Shown here: positions 33,418-42,198 of the stretch, piece after piece
How the letters are laid out: every line of letters starts with the position of its first letter
How positions within the stretch are numbered: position 1 is the first letter of the stretch
Assembly: GCF_902499335.1 (NCBI RefSeq)
Contig: NZ_CABVQK010000006.1
Location: 124,001-188,000 of the forward strand
Origin: Burkholderia lata
GTDB lineage: Bacteria; Pseudomonadota; Gammaproteobacteria; Burkholderiales; Burkholderiaceae
Direction: 5' to 3'
DNA: 64,000 nucleotides
Program-made: the position numbers and the translations under genes
Notes under the pieces: generated by a model
The model's database searches: none
What the model saw: only the letters and a program-made list of their open reading frames with translations
Told to the model about the DNA's origin: nothing

Positions 33418-34611
33418 GTGCATCGCGACAACGATTCGAACGCACTGGCCGCCACGCTGATCGCCCGGGCCGAGGCACTGGCGCCGACGCTGGCCGGCCG
33501 CGCCGCGCAGGCGGAAGCGCAGGGCCGCATCCCGGCCGAGACGATCGCCGACATGCAGGCAGCCGGCTTCTTCAAGGTGCTGCAGCCGAAGCGCTACGGC
33601 GGCTACGAGCTCGATCCGCAGGCGTTCTTCGACATCCAGATGGCGCTCGCGCGCGGCTGCATGTCGACCGCGTGGGTGTACGGCGTCGTCGGCGTGCACA
33701 ACTGGCAGCTCGCGCTGTTCGACGAGCGCGCGCAGCAGGACGTGTGGGGCAACGACCCGGCGACGCTGATTGCGTCGACCTACATGCCGGTCGGCCGCGT
33801 GACGCCGGTCGACGGCGGCTTCCGCCTGTCGGGCCACTGGAAGTTCTCGAGCGGCAGCGAACTGTGCGAATGGGTGTTCCTCGGCGCGCTCGTGCCGCCG
33901 GCCGAAGCCGGCCAGCCGCCTGAATACCGCACGTTCCTGCTGCCGAAATCCGACTACCGGATCCAGCAGGACTGGGACGTGCTCGGCCTGCGTGCGACGG
34001 GCAGCCACGACATCGTCGTCGACGACGTGTTCGTGCCCGCGTACCGCACGCACAAGGCGATCGACGGGATGATGGGCACGAGCCCCGGCCTCGCCGTCAA
34101 CGATGCGCCGCTGTTCAAGCTGCCGTTCGCGCAGATCTTCGTGCGCGCGGTGTGCACGTCGTGCATCGGCGCGCTGCAGGGCGCACTCGACGATTTCACC
34201 GGCTATGCGGCGACGCGCGTGTCGGCCAACAGCGGTGCGAAGACGACCGACGATCCGGGTGCGCAGAACGCGTGCGCGAACGCGGCCGTCGCGATCGACG
34301 AGATGAAGGTGCTGCTCAAGCGCAATTTCGCGGAACTGATGGCGTCGGTCACCGGCGGCCCGGCCGTGTCGATCGAGCGCCGCGTGCATTTCCGCTACCA
34401 GTCCGCGCAGGTCGCCGAGCGCTGCGCACAGGCCGCGAACGCGCTGCTGCGCTACGCGGGCGGCAACGGCATCTATCACCGCAATCCGCTGGTGCGCCGC
34501 TTCCTCGACCTGCATGCGGCCCGCGCGCACTACGCGAACAACGTGGACCGTTTCGGCCAGAACCTCGGCGCCGTGATGCTCGGCCGCGAGAACACCGACT
34601 TCTTCATCTGA
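33418..34611 (+). CDS. hsaA: HsaA/TesA2-like flavin monooxygenase (acyl-CoA dehydrogenase fold)
   Basis: 397 residues from GTG 33418 (AGGAG 7 nt upstream), close to mycobacterial HsaA in length. It has the group D flavoprotein monooxygenase fold: FFKVLQPKRYGGYELDPQAF, GCMSTAWVYGVVGVHNWQLA, FRLSGHWKFSSGSELCEWVF and a C-terminal RRFLDLHAARAHYANN. With its reductase it hydroxylates 3-HSA to the catechol 3,4-DHSA in steroid ring A. The HsaB-like reductase is two genes downstream and the extradiol dioxygenase opens block 2. A different phenolic substrate cannot be excluded. Confidence 0.85.
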   Translation: MHRDNDSNALAATLIARAEALAPTLAGRAAQAEAQGRIPAETIADMQAAGFFKVLQPKRYGGYELDPQAFFDIQMALARGCMSTAWVYGVVGVHNWQLALFDERAQQDVWGNDPATLIASTYMPVGRVTPVDGGFRLSGHWKFSSGSELCEWVFLGALVPPAEAGQPPEYRTFLLPKSDYRIQQDWDVLGLRATGSHDIVVDDVFVPAYRTHKAIDGMMGTSPGLAVNDAPLFKLPFAQIFVRAVCTSCIGALQGALDDFTGYAATRVSANSGAKTTDDPGAQNACANAAVAIDEMKVLLKRNFAELMASVTGGPAVSIERRVHFRYQSAQVAERCAQAANALLRYAGGNGIYHRNPLVRRFLDLHAARAHYANNVDRFGQNLGAVMLGRENTDFFI

Positions 34612-34621
34612 CGGGGACACG

Positions 34622-36382
34622 ATGAACGACCCGCAAGCACAGCAATACGTGTTCGACGTGGTGGTCGTCGGTTCGGGCGCGGGCGCGCTGCTCGCCGCGT
34701 GCCGCGCGGCCGACCGCGGCCTGTCCGTCGTCGTGATCGAGAAGACGGCGCTGTACGGCGGCACGTCGGCCGTCTCGGGCGGCGGCATCTGGGTGCCGTG
34801 CAACCACCATATCGCCGAGCTGGGCGCGACCGATTCGCGCGAGGCCGCGCGCGGCTACATCGACGCCTGCGTGGCCGGCGAATCGACGCCCGAGAAGATC
34901 GACACGTATCTCGACCGCGCGCCGGAGATGCTGCGCTACCTGGAATCGAAGACGCCGGTGCGTTACCAGTCGCTGCCGAAGTACGCGGATTATTTCCAGA
35001 AGGTGCCGGGCGCGATGCCGGGCTACCGCGCGCTCGATCCGATGCCGTTCGACGGCGGGCTGCTCGGCGACGAATTCGACCGGCTGCGGCCGGCGTCGCC
35101 CGGTACGCTGATCGGCGGGCGCGTGGCCGTGACGTCGAAGGAAGCGCACACGCTGTTCGCGCGCGGGCCGGGCTTCATGAAGCTCGCGATCGCGCAGTTC
35201 GGCCGCTACTGGCTCGATATCGGGATGCGCCGCCGCACGCGGCGCGACCGGCGCCTGACGCTCGGCAACGCGCTGATCGGCGGGTTGCGCCGCGCGCTGC
35301 TCGACCGCAACGTGCCCGTGTGGCTCGACACGCCGATGCGCGACCTGCTAGACGTGGACGGCCGCGTGACCGGCGTGCGCGCGCAGCGCTTCGGGCAACC
35401 CGTGACGATCGCCGCGCGGCGCGGCGTGATCCTCGGCGCGGGCGGTTTCGAGCGCAACCAGCCGATGCGCGAGCGCTACCTGCCGCAGCCGACACAGGCG
35501 CAGTGGAGTGCGACGCCGCCCGCCAATACCGGCGACGCGATCGCCGAAGGCCATCGGCTCGGCGGCGCGCTGGCGCTGATGGAGCATGTGTGGGGCGCGC
35601 CGACGGTCGGTGTCGCCGGCGAGGAGAAGCAGCGCGCGCTGTTCGTCGAACGCAACCTGCCGGGCTGCGTGATCGTGAACAGCCTCGGCAAGCGCTTCGT
35701 CAACGAAGCCGCGCCGTATTCGGAATTCGTGCCGGCGATGTATCGCGACCATGCGCGCACCGGTGCGAGCGTGCCGGCATGGATGGTGTTCGACGCGCGG
35801 TTTCGCCGCAAGTATCCGTGCGGGCCGATCATGCCGGCGTCGATGATGCCCGATTCGCGGATTCCGGCCGCGTTCCGCGACGTGATCGTGAAAGCCGACA
35901 CGATCGACGCGCTCGCCACGCGCATCGGCGTCGACGCGGCCGGCCTGCACGCGACGCTGCGCGACATGGCGCGCTACGCCGTCACCGGGATCGACGAAGC
36001 GTTCGGCAAGGGTGACAACCTGTTCGACACGTACTACGGCGATCCGCAGAACAAGCCGAACCCGTGCCTCGGGCCGGTCGACCAGGCGCCGTTCTACGCG
36101 GTGCGGATCGACGCGGGCGACATCGGTACGAAGGGCGGGCTCGTCACCGACGTGCACGCTCGCGTACTGCGCGCCGACGGCGAGCCGATCGACGGCCTCT
36201 ACGCGATCGGCAACACCAGCGCCTCGATGATGGGCGCGAGCTACCCCGGCGCGGGCTCGACGCTCGGTCCGGCGATGACCTTCGGGTATCTCGCCGCCGA
36301 CCACCTGGCTGCTCGCGCAGCCGACGCCGGCGGGCAGCCCGCCCGGCCATCCACGACTGAACTTGACGGAGTCCGATCATGA
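34622..36382 (+). CDS. kstD: 3-Ketosteroid delta1-dehydrogenase family flavoprotein
   Basis: 586 residues. FAD-binding Rossmann motif VVVGSGAGALLAACRAADRG at residues 14-33; ALYGGTSAVSGGGIWVP follows. The C-terminal FAD-capping region reads NTSASMMGASYPGAGSTLGP, the segment that in KstD carries the catalytic Tyr-Gly pair. KstD introduces the 1,2 double bond into ring A. The family also contains delta4-(5-alpha)-dehydrogenases (TesI), so the exact position of dehydrogenation is uncertain. It is followed by the flavin reductase with an ATGA overlap, inside block 1. Confidence 0.85.
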   Translation: MNDPQAQQYVFDVVVVGSGAGALLAACRAADRGLSVVVIEKTALYGGTSAVSGGGIWVPCNHHIAELGATDSREAARGYIDACVAGESTPEKIDTYLDRAPEMLRYLESKTPVRYQSLPKYADYFQKVPGAMPGYRALDPMPFDGGLLGDEFDRLRPASPGTLIGGRVAVTSKEAHTLFARGPGFMKLAIAQFGRYWLDIGMRRRTRRDRRLTLGNALIGGLRRALLDRNVPVWLDTPMRDLLDVDGRVTGVRAQRFGQPVTIAARRGVILGAGGFERNQPMRERYLPQPTQAQWSATPPANTGDAIAEGHRLGGALALMEHVWGAPTVGVAGEEKQRALFVERNLPGCVIVNSLGKRFVNEAAPYSEFVPAMYRDHARTGASVPAWMVFDARFRRKYPCGPIMPASMMPDSRIPAAFRDVIVKADTIDALATRIGVDAAGLHATLRDMARYAVTGIDEAFGKGDNLFDTYYGDPQNKPNPCLGPVDQAPFYAVRIDAGDIGTKGGLVTDVHARVLRADGEPIDGLYAIGNTSASMMGASYPGAGSTLGPAMTFGYLAADHLAARAADAGGQPARPSTTELDGVRS

Positions 36383-36897
36383 GCGATCTCACCACCCATC
36401 CGCTGCGCACCGACATGCTGCTCGCGATGCGCCGCCTCGCGCGCTCCGTCACGGTCATCAGCAGCGCGCACGACGGCCGGCGCTACTCGATGTCCGCGAC
36501 GGCGGTCGATTCGCTGTCGACCGATCCGCCTTCGCTGCTGATCTGCATCAACCGCACCGCATCGCTGTATCCGCCGCTCGACGCGGGCGCCGGGTTCTGC
36601 GTGAACGTGCTGTCGGCGGCCCACGAAGGCATCGCGATCGACTGCAGCGGCCGCCTGAAGGGCGAGGCGCGCTTCACGACCGGCGACTGGCATACGTCGC
36701 CGCACGGCGTGCCGTATCTGCGTGATGCACAGGCGAGCCTCGTGTGCGAGCAGGACGGCCGCTTCGAATACGGCACGCATACGGTGTTCATCGGGCGCAT
36801 CCGCGAGGTGCTGATGAGCGGCGACGTCGATCCGCTCGTCTATCTCGACGGTGCCTACACGACGCCCGGCGCGCCGGTGGCCCGTGCGGCCGCGTGA
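36379..36897 (+). CDS. hsaB: HsaB-like flavin reductase
   Basis: 172 residues of the flavin reductase-like FMN-binding family: LARSVTVISSAHDGRRYSMS, ATAVDSLSTDPPSLLICINR, GAGFCVNVLSAAHEGIAIDC and HTVFIGRIREV. It supplies reduced flavin to the HsaA-like oxygenase, and could also serve the LLM oxidoreductase. Its start overlaps the kstD stop by ATGA, so the two are translated together. Confidence 0.87.
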   Translation: MSDLTTHPLRTDMLLAMRRLARSVTVISSAHDGRRYSMSATAVDSLSTDPPSLLICINRTASLYPPLDAGAGFCVNVLSAAHEGIAIDCSGRLKGEARFTTGDWHTSPHGVPYLRDAQASLVCEQDGRFEYGTHTVFIGRIREVLMSGDVDPLVYLDGAYTTPGAPVARAAA

Positions 36898-36912
36898 CGT
36901 GAGGAGCCGGCC

Positions 36913-37962
36913 ATGAGCGATTCGCGCTTCCATCGGCTGACCGTTGCCGAAGTGATTGCCGAAAGCGACGACGCGTGCTCGTTCGTGTTCGACGTGCCGG
37001 CCGCGTTGCGTGACGCCTTCGCGTACCGGCCCGGTCAGTTCCTGACATTGAACGTGCCGTGCGCGGACGCGACCGTCGCGCGCTGCTATTCGCTGTCGAG
37101 CGCGCCGGGCATCGACGCCGCGCCGAAGATCACCGTCAAGCGCGTGCGCGACGGCCGCGCGTCGAACTGGCTGTGCGACCGCGTGAAGGCGGGCGACACA
37201 CTCGATGTGCTGCCGCCGGCCGGCGTGTTCACGCCGCGCACGCTCGACGGCGACCTGCTGCTGTTCGCGGGCGGCAGCGGCATCACGCCGGTGCTGTCGA
37301 TCCTGAAATCGGCGCTCGTGCACGGGCGCGGGATGCTGACGCTGATCTATGCGAACCGCGATGAACGTTCGGTGATTTTCCGCGCCGAGCTTCAGCAGCT
37401 CGCACAGCGCCATCCGGGCCGCGTGCGTGTGATCCACTGGCTCGACAGCGTGCAGGGAATCCCGCAGCAGCGCCATCTCGAGGAACTGGCTCGGCCGTTC
37501 AGCCAGCAGGAGACGTTCATCTGCGGGCCCGCGCTGTTCATGGAGAACGCGCTGGCCGCGATGCTCGGCCTCGGGCTGCCGAGGGCGCGCGTGCACGTCG
37601 AGCGCTTTGCGTCGTTGCCCGATGCGCCGGTGCAGGCTGCTGATACGGCGGCGTCGAACGCAGCGGCGGCCGCAGCGTCCGGCGACGGCGCGGCGATCGA
37701 GACGGTGCTCGACGGCGACGCGTTCGCTTTCGACAGCGCGCCTGGCGAAACGCTGCTCGACGCGATGTTGCGCGCGGGCGTGCCGGCGCCGAATTCCTGC
37801 CGGATGGGGCAATGCGGCGCGTGCATGTGCCGGATCGAGCGCGGCGAGGTCGCGCTCGACAGCAACCACGTGCTCGACGACGACGAGATCGCGGCCGGCT
37901 GGACGCTCGCCTGTTGCGCACGACCCGCGAGCGATGCGCTGCGCGTGGTGTTTCCCGACTGA
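36913..37962 (+). CDS. kshB: KshB-like Rieske oxygenase reductase
   Basis: 349 residues, domains in order FAD (RPGQFLTLNVPC, RCYSLSSAPG), NAD (LFAGGSGITPVLSILKS, CGPALFMENALAAML) and C-terminal plant-type [2Fe-2S] ferredoxin with cluster ligands C296, C301, C304 and C334 or C335 (CRMGQCGAC). This matches KshB, the reductase of 3-ketosteroid 9-alpha-hydroxylase. An Ala-rich linker of about 30 residues joins the NAD and ferredoxin domains. The oxygenase KshA is at 62543, 25 kb away at the other end of the region. Confidence 0.88.
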   Translation: MSDSRFHRLTVAEVIAESDDACSFVFDVPAALRDAFAYRPGQFLTLNVPCADATVARCYSLSSAPGIDAAPKITVKRVRDGRASNWLCDRVKAGDTLDVLPPAGVFTPRTLDGDLLLFAGGSGITPVLSILKSALVHGRGMLTLIYANRDERSVIFRAELQQLAQRHPGRVRVIHWLDSVQGIPQQRHLEELARPFSQQETFICGPALFMENALAAMLGLGLPRARVHVERFASLPDAPVQAADTAASNAAAAAASGDGAAIETVLDGDAFAFDSAPGETLLDAMLRAGVPAPNSCRMGQCGACMCRIERGEVALDSNHVLDDDEIAAGWTLACCARPASDALRVVFPD

Positions 37963-38001
37963 GCCGCGGCGCGCCGGCGGCGCGCACGGCCACCCTGATC
38001 T

Positions 38002-39588
38002 ATGACGATGGACAACGAAATCCTGACCACGCCCGCGCTGATCGCGCGGGCAGCCGCGCGCCACGGCGCGCATCCGGCGATCGAGTCGGAGCATGGCCGG
38101 CTGACCTACGCGGAACTCGACGCGGCCCGCCTCGACGCGGCCCGCGCGCTGCTCGCGAGCGGCATCGAGGCCGGCGACCGCATCGCGGTGTGGGCGCCGA
38201 ACCTGCCGGAATGGATCGTCGCGGCACTGGCGATCCACACGGTCGGCGCGATCCTCGTGCCGGTCAATACGCGGATGAAGGGGATGGAGGTGGGCGGCAT
38301 CCTGCACGACGGCGGCGCACGGCTGCTGTTCTGCTGCGGCTCCTTCCTCGGCGAATCCTATCCGGCGATGCTCGCGCCGCACCGGCCCGCGACGCTCGAG
38401 CGGGTCGTCGTGTTCGACGGCGAGCCGCCGCCCGGCGCGCGCGACGAGACCTGGAACGCGTTCCTCGCGCGCGGCGCCGAGGTGCCGCTGGCCTCGGTGC
38501 GCGACCGCGAGGCACAGGTGAGGCCCGACACAGTGATGGACCTGATGTTCACGTCCGGCACGACGGGCCGCCCGAAGGGCGTGATGACCGCGCACGGCCA
38601 GAACCTGCGCGCCGCGCAGGCGTGGGCGGCGATCGCCGGCGTGCGCGCCGACGACCGCTACCTGATCGTCAATCCGTTCTTCCACACGTTCGGCTACAAG
38701 GCCGGCTGGCTCGCCGCGCTGTCGAGCGGCGCGACCGTGCTGCCGCATCTTGTGTTCCAGCCGGCCGACGTGCTGCGACGCGTCGCCGACGACCGCGTCT
38801 CGGTGCTGCCCGGCCCGCCGACGCTGTACTTCGCGCTGCTCGACGCGCCCGATCGCGCGACGCGCGACCTGTCGTCGCTGCGGATCGCGGTGACGGGCGC
38901 GGCGGCGATCGCGCCGAGCCTGATCGAGCGGATGCGAGCGGAGCTCGGCTTCGAGACGGTGCTGACCGGCTACGGACTGACCGAGTCGTGCGGCTTCGCG
39001 ACGCTGTGCCGTCAGGGCGACGATGCGGAAACAGTTGCCTATACGTCGGGGCGCCCGATGCCGGATGTCGAACTGCGCATCGCGGGCCAAGGCGGTGAGC
39101 CGCTCGGGCCGGACGAGACCGGCGAGATCTGGGTGCGCGGCTACAACGTGATGCGCGGCTACTTCAACCAGCCGGATGCGACGCGCGAAACCGTCGATGC
39201 CGATGGCTGGCTGCATACGGGCGATCTCGGCTGCGTCGATGCGAACGGCAACCTGAAGATCACCGACCGCATCAAGGACATGTTCATCGTCGGCGGCTTC
39301 AATTGCTATCCGGCCGAGATCGAGCGACTGCTTGCCGCGCATCCGGCGATCGCACAGGTTGCGCTGGTCGGCGTGCCCGATACGCGGCTCGGTGAAGTCG
39401 GGCACGCGTATGTCGTGCTGCGGCCGGGCGCACATGCCGATGCCGACGAACTGAACGACTGGGCCCGCCGCAACATGGCGAACTACAAGGTGCCGCGGCA
39501 TTTCACATTCGTCGAGCAATTGCCGACGAGTGCCGCCGGCAAGGTGCTGAAGTACCGCCTGCGGGCGGGAACCGAGGCGGCGGCCTGA
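38002..39588 (+). CDS. fadD3: FadD3-like acyl-CoA synthetase
   Basis: 528 residues of the adenylate-forming family. P-loop LMFTSGTTGRPKGVMTA near residue 180, then GYGLTESCG, TGDLGCVDANGNLKITDRIK and the C-terminal lysine region SAAGKVLKYRLR. The family includes FadD3, which activates the C/D-ring acid HIP to HIP-CoA, the entry to rings C/D degradation. The neighbouring genes support this role; the sequence alone would allow another medium-chain or aromatic acid. ATG 38008 is an alternative start. Confidence 0.82.
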   Translation: MTMDNEILTTPALIARAAARHGAHPAIESEHGRLTYAELDAARLDAARALLASGIEAGDRIAVWAPNLPEWIVAALAIHTVGAILVPVNTRMKGMEVGGILHDGGARLLFCCGSFLGESYPAMLAPHRPATLERVVVFDGEPPPGARDETWNAFLARGAEVPLASVRDREAQVRPDTVMDLMFTSGTTGRPKGVMTAHGQNLRAAQAWAAIAGVRADDRYLIVNPFFHTFGYKAGWLAALSSGATVLPHLVFQPADVLRRVADDRVSVLPGPPTLYFALLDAPDRATRDLSSLRIAVTGAAAIAPSLIERMRAELGFETVLTGYGLTESCGFATLCRQGDDAETVAYTSGRPMPDVELRIAGQGGEPLGPDETGEIWVRGYNVMRGYFNQPDATRETVDADGWLHTGDLGCVDANGNLKITDRIKDMFIVGGFNCYPAEIERLLAAHPAIAQVALVGVPDTRLGEVGHAYVVLRPGAHADADELNDWARRNMANYKVPRHFTFVEQLPTSAAGKVLKYRLRAGTEAAA

Positions 39589-39620
39589 GCGCCGCCGCGA
39601 CACACGAACGGGATGAACGC

Positions 39621-40394
39621 ATGAACGACAACGGGTTTCCGCAGGGCGCGGTGCTGGTGTTCGGCGGCAGCGGCGGGATCGGGCAGGGTGTCGCGCTCGA
39701 GTTCGCGCGCGCCGGCGTGCCGGTCGCGGTGGGCTATCGCAGCAAGGCCGACGTGGCCGAGCGCGTCGCGCGTGACATTCGCGGTGAAGGTGTCGCGGCC
39801 ACCACGCATTGCGTGGACGTGACCGATCCCGCCCAGGTCGACGCCGCACTCGCGGCCGCGATCGGCGCGCATGGCCGCGTGCACACGGTCGTCTGGGCAG
39901 CCGGGCCGTTCGTGAACCAGCACCATATCGGCGACATGACGCACGACGACTGGCGCCGCGCGATCGACGTCGAGACGATCGGCTTCTTCGTGGCGGCGAA
40001 GGCCGCGCTGCCGCACTTCCGCGCGTCGGGCGGCGGCTCGTTCGTGACGCTCGGCTCGGCCGGGCACCTGCGCTGGCCCGACCGCGACGGGCTGTCGGTC
40101 GCGCCGAAGGCGGCGAACGAGGCGCTGGTCAAGGGGCTGGCACGCGAGGAGGGGCGTTACGACATTCGCGCGAATTCGATCCTGGTCGGCGTGATCGAGG
40201 CCGGGATGTTTCCGGTGCTGCTCGAACAGGGGCAGTTCGACCAGGTGTGGATCGACGAGACGCAGAAGATGCTCGCGCTCAAGCGCTGGGGGAAGGAGCA
40301 CGATGTCGGCCGGGCGGCGGTGTTTCTGGCGTCGGACCGGGCCAATTACATTACCGGGCAGCAGTTGAATGTGTCGGGGGGGTATGGGTTGTAG
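39621..40394 (+). CDS. SDR-fold protein lacking the catalytic tyrosine
   Basis: 257 residues with an SDR cofactor motif (VFGGSGGIGQG, residues 14-24), WAAGPFVNQ and a C-terminal ASDRANYITGQQLNVSGGYG. Catalytic Ser is at 146 (TLGSAG), but the Tyr of YxxxK is replaced by Ser159 (SVAPK, with K163 kept). The codon is TCG, so two base changes away from TAC. It may be non-catalytic, use another proton donor, or bind a steroid intermediate. It ends block 1, just before the hairpin terminator. Confidence 0.87.
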   Translation: MNDNGFPQGAVLVFGGSGGIGQGVALEFARAGVPVAVGYRSKADVAERVARDIRGEGVAATTHCVDVTDPAQVDAALAAAIGAHGRVHTVVWAAGPFVNQHHIGDMTHDDWRRAIDVETIGFFVAAKAALPHFRASGGGSFVTLGSAGHLRWPDRDGLSVAPKAANEALVKGLAREEGRYDIRANSILVGVIEAGMFPVLLEQGQFDQVWIDETQKMLALKRWGKEHDVGRAAVFLASDRANYITGQQLNVSGGYGL

Positions 40395-40404
40395 CGGGGG
40401 CAAA

Positions 40405-40430
40405 AAAGCCTGCTCGGACGAGCAGGCTTT
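40405..40430. terminator. Bidirectional rho-independent terminator
   Basis: AAAGCCTGCTC (40405-40415) and GAGCAGGCTTT (40420-40430) form an 11-bp stem with a GGAC loop, preceded by an A-run (40402-40407) and ending in TTT. It lies between the convergent SDR gene and the LprI-domain lipoprotein gene and can end both transcripts. This is the best terminator in the window and closes steroid block 1. Confidence 0.9.
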
Positions 40431-40448
40431 AGCGTCGCTTGAGTCGGG

Positions 40449-41357
40449 TCAGTTGTCTTGAACGTTGACATCGCCGGTTTGGGCGATCTTCGTCAGAACA
40501 CGCTTCTGGTACGCATACCACGATGTCAGACAGTCTTTGTCGCGACAATTCTTTTCGCGAAAATTCCATTGTTTGCGTGTCCGTTCAACAAAGGCAGTCT
40601 TGTCGATGACGGCATCTTTCGCTTGTTGGTATGTCGCGGCAAGATCCCGATCTGAAGCCGCAAGATCGGAATCGTGACAGATCAGAAATTCCGGAATGGA
40701 CTTTGCCTTAGCACAGTCGAAGCTGGTTTGTTGCAGCGGGGAGGCCGCAGCGTCGCTTGCGGATTGATTCGCCACCGGCTGAGCAATAGGCAAATTCGAT
40801 TGTGTCGAGAGTGCCGTAGTAGCTGACTGTTGAGATTGGTTCAACGTTGCCGTGTGTTGACCATAGGGTGTCAGTTGCCCTGACATCGCGTCTTCGATCA
40901 TCGCGCCGATCAGGGAATTAGGTACAACCCGTATGGTTTCAGTTTTTAGAACCGAATCGCCGGCCATCGTTTGCGATTTGGCGAAATTGCACGGAGCGGA
41001 ACAAGTAATGCGATTCGAAATATTCGGATTGTCTTCATCGACCAGAAGCAGAATATAGCTGCCATCCCTAAGGCCAACGTAGCGCATCATGACAAGCGCC
41101 TTCGTGGCTTTCCCTGCTCTCACGTCATCTTCACTAAGCGCAGGCTCGTAACCATATGTGCCATCTTGACTCATTGCGTAGTTGTGGGAGGGAGGCGGAG
41201 GTGCTGGAGCCACCACTTGAGGTGGTTGCTGTGGCGTGGAAGTGTCGCTTGACGTGCTGGGACTCGTCGCTGACGACTGAGCGCTACTGTCGGATTGTTT
41301 CGAATTGCAACCAGCAACAGTGGCTGCAACCAACAAAAGAATTGCGATGTGTTTCAC
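40449..41357 (-). CDS. Lipoprotein with C-terminal LprI-like domain; AT-rich
   Basis: 302 residues. Signal peptide with lipobox VAGC (Cys17), a long Ser/Thr/Gln/Pro-rich linker to about residue 60, a middle domain of unknown type (YVGLRDGSYILLLVDEDNPN, with Cys pair in ITCSAPCNF), a second low-complexity linker, then an LprI/DUF1311 domain (FDCAKAKSIPEFLICHDSDL, WNFREKNCRDKDC). Base composition is close to 50% GC, far below its neighbours, pointing to horizontal origin. It interrupts the two steroid blocks and is on the opposite strand. Confidence 0.85.
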   Translation of the reverse strand: MKHIAILLLVAATVAGCNSKQSDSSAQSSATSPSTSSDTSTPQQPPQVVAPAPPPPSHNYAMSQDGTYGYEPALSEDDVRAGKATKALVMMRYVGLRDGSYILLLVDEDNPNISNRITCSAPCNFAKSQTMAGDSVLKTETIRVVPNSLIGAMIEDAMSGQLTPYGQHTATLNQSQQSATTALSTQSNLPIAQPVANQSASDAAASPLQQTSFDCAKAKSIPEFLICHDSDLAASDRDLAATYQQAKDAVIDKTAFVERTRKQWNFREKNCRDKDCLTSWYAYQKRVLTKIAQTGDVNVQDN

Positions 41358-42198
41358 AGTTCCCCCGCTAATCGATTGGTCCTATAAATTGCCGATGGTT
41401 GGCGCGGATATTCGAGGTGAAATGCCTCGTCTGCAATTTTCCGGTGGCCGGATTGATATATAAGTCGGCTTGGTCTTGGTCGATGGATTGTACCAAGCTG
41501 CCCTGTTCGGATGGTGATCTAGAAAGCCAATAAGTTAGAGCGTCGTGGTGGCATTCAAATGAAAAACACCCGCCGGCATCGGTATTCACCCTGCATCGCC
41601 ACGCGCAATCGCACATCGGCCTCGCGCTCGACCGGCGCGAGGTCACATCCCTGCAACGTATTCGTCGGCGTATTGCGCCGCACGCCGTTGACGGCAACGA
41701 CGACGCATATGCGCTGAAGTCCGTCCCGCCTAGTTCAACACGCATTGCGGCATCGATGCGCGACACGTCGGATCCCGTGCTCCGGCTTCGTCTGCCGAAT
41801 AGCGATGCGTTCCTGAAACATTTCCTCCGATTACAAGCCTGCGTGACCGTCCGCGTTTTGCGATGACGCTTGTCCCGCTTCGGTTTGCGCCGCATGGCAC
41901 GCGCTTTGCGGTGGACGCGGTGCCGCCGGTGCAAACGAAACGCGCAACAACGATGAACGCATCGGCGGCATGCAACGACATCGAAAAAAACGGGGAATCG
42001 GATCGGGCCGTGGGCGCTGCGTGGAGCGGCGTACATGCCGCGCATGTCGTATCGGCCATGCGCACGGGGCAACGCGTTCCCGATCCGTCGAACAGCAAGC
42101 GTGCTTGCAAGGTGTCGTGCCGGGGTTCGCATCACGCAGGGCGGCGTAGGCCCCATGCGTTGGCGAGGCGCGCCCGGCACATGTCGGGGGAGGCGCCC
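41358..42198. other. Gap with composition change and no intact gene
   Basis: About 840 bp between the AT-rich lipoprotein and the outer-membrane protein gene. The first 180 bp are AT-rich, continuous with the lipoprotein gene; GC returns to window level near 41570. It contains the coding-like minus-strand remnant at 41555-41745. The last part (41860-42198) is open on the plus strand but Arg/His-rich and not convincing; GGAGG before GTG 42199 is the next gene's ribosome site. Confidence 0.55.
41555..41745 (-). pseudogene. Possible frameshifted gene remnant
   Basis: On the minus strand a frame ending at TGA 41555 reads VVVAVNGVRRNTPTNTLQGC, DLAPVEREADVRLRVAMQGE and YRCRRVFFI, which looks coding, yet an in-frame TGA at 41735-41737 closes it and there is no start. 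The adjacent frame upstream reads MRVELGGTDFSAYA from ATG 41745. Joining the two near 41700 by a single-base shift gives one smooth protein of about 60 residues. I do not recognise the family; it sits at the composition boundary. Confidence 0.35.

Noticed and set aside
36241-39849. Minus-strand open frame of 1202 codons under the kstD-hsaB-kshB-fadD3 genes
   Set aside because: It is the antisense shadow of four well-recognised plus-strand genes; its product is Arg/His-rich low-complexity sequence, as expected from GC-rich third positions.
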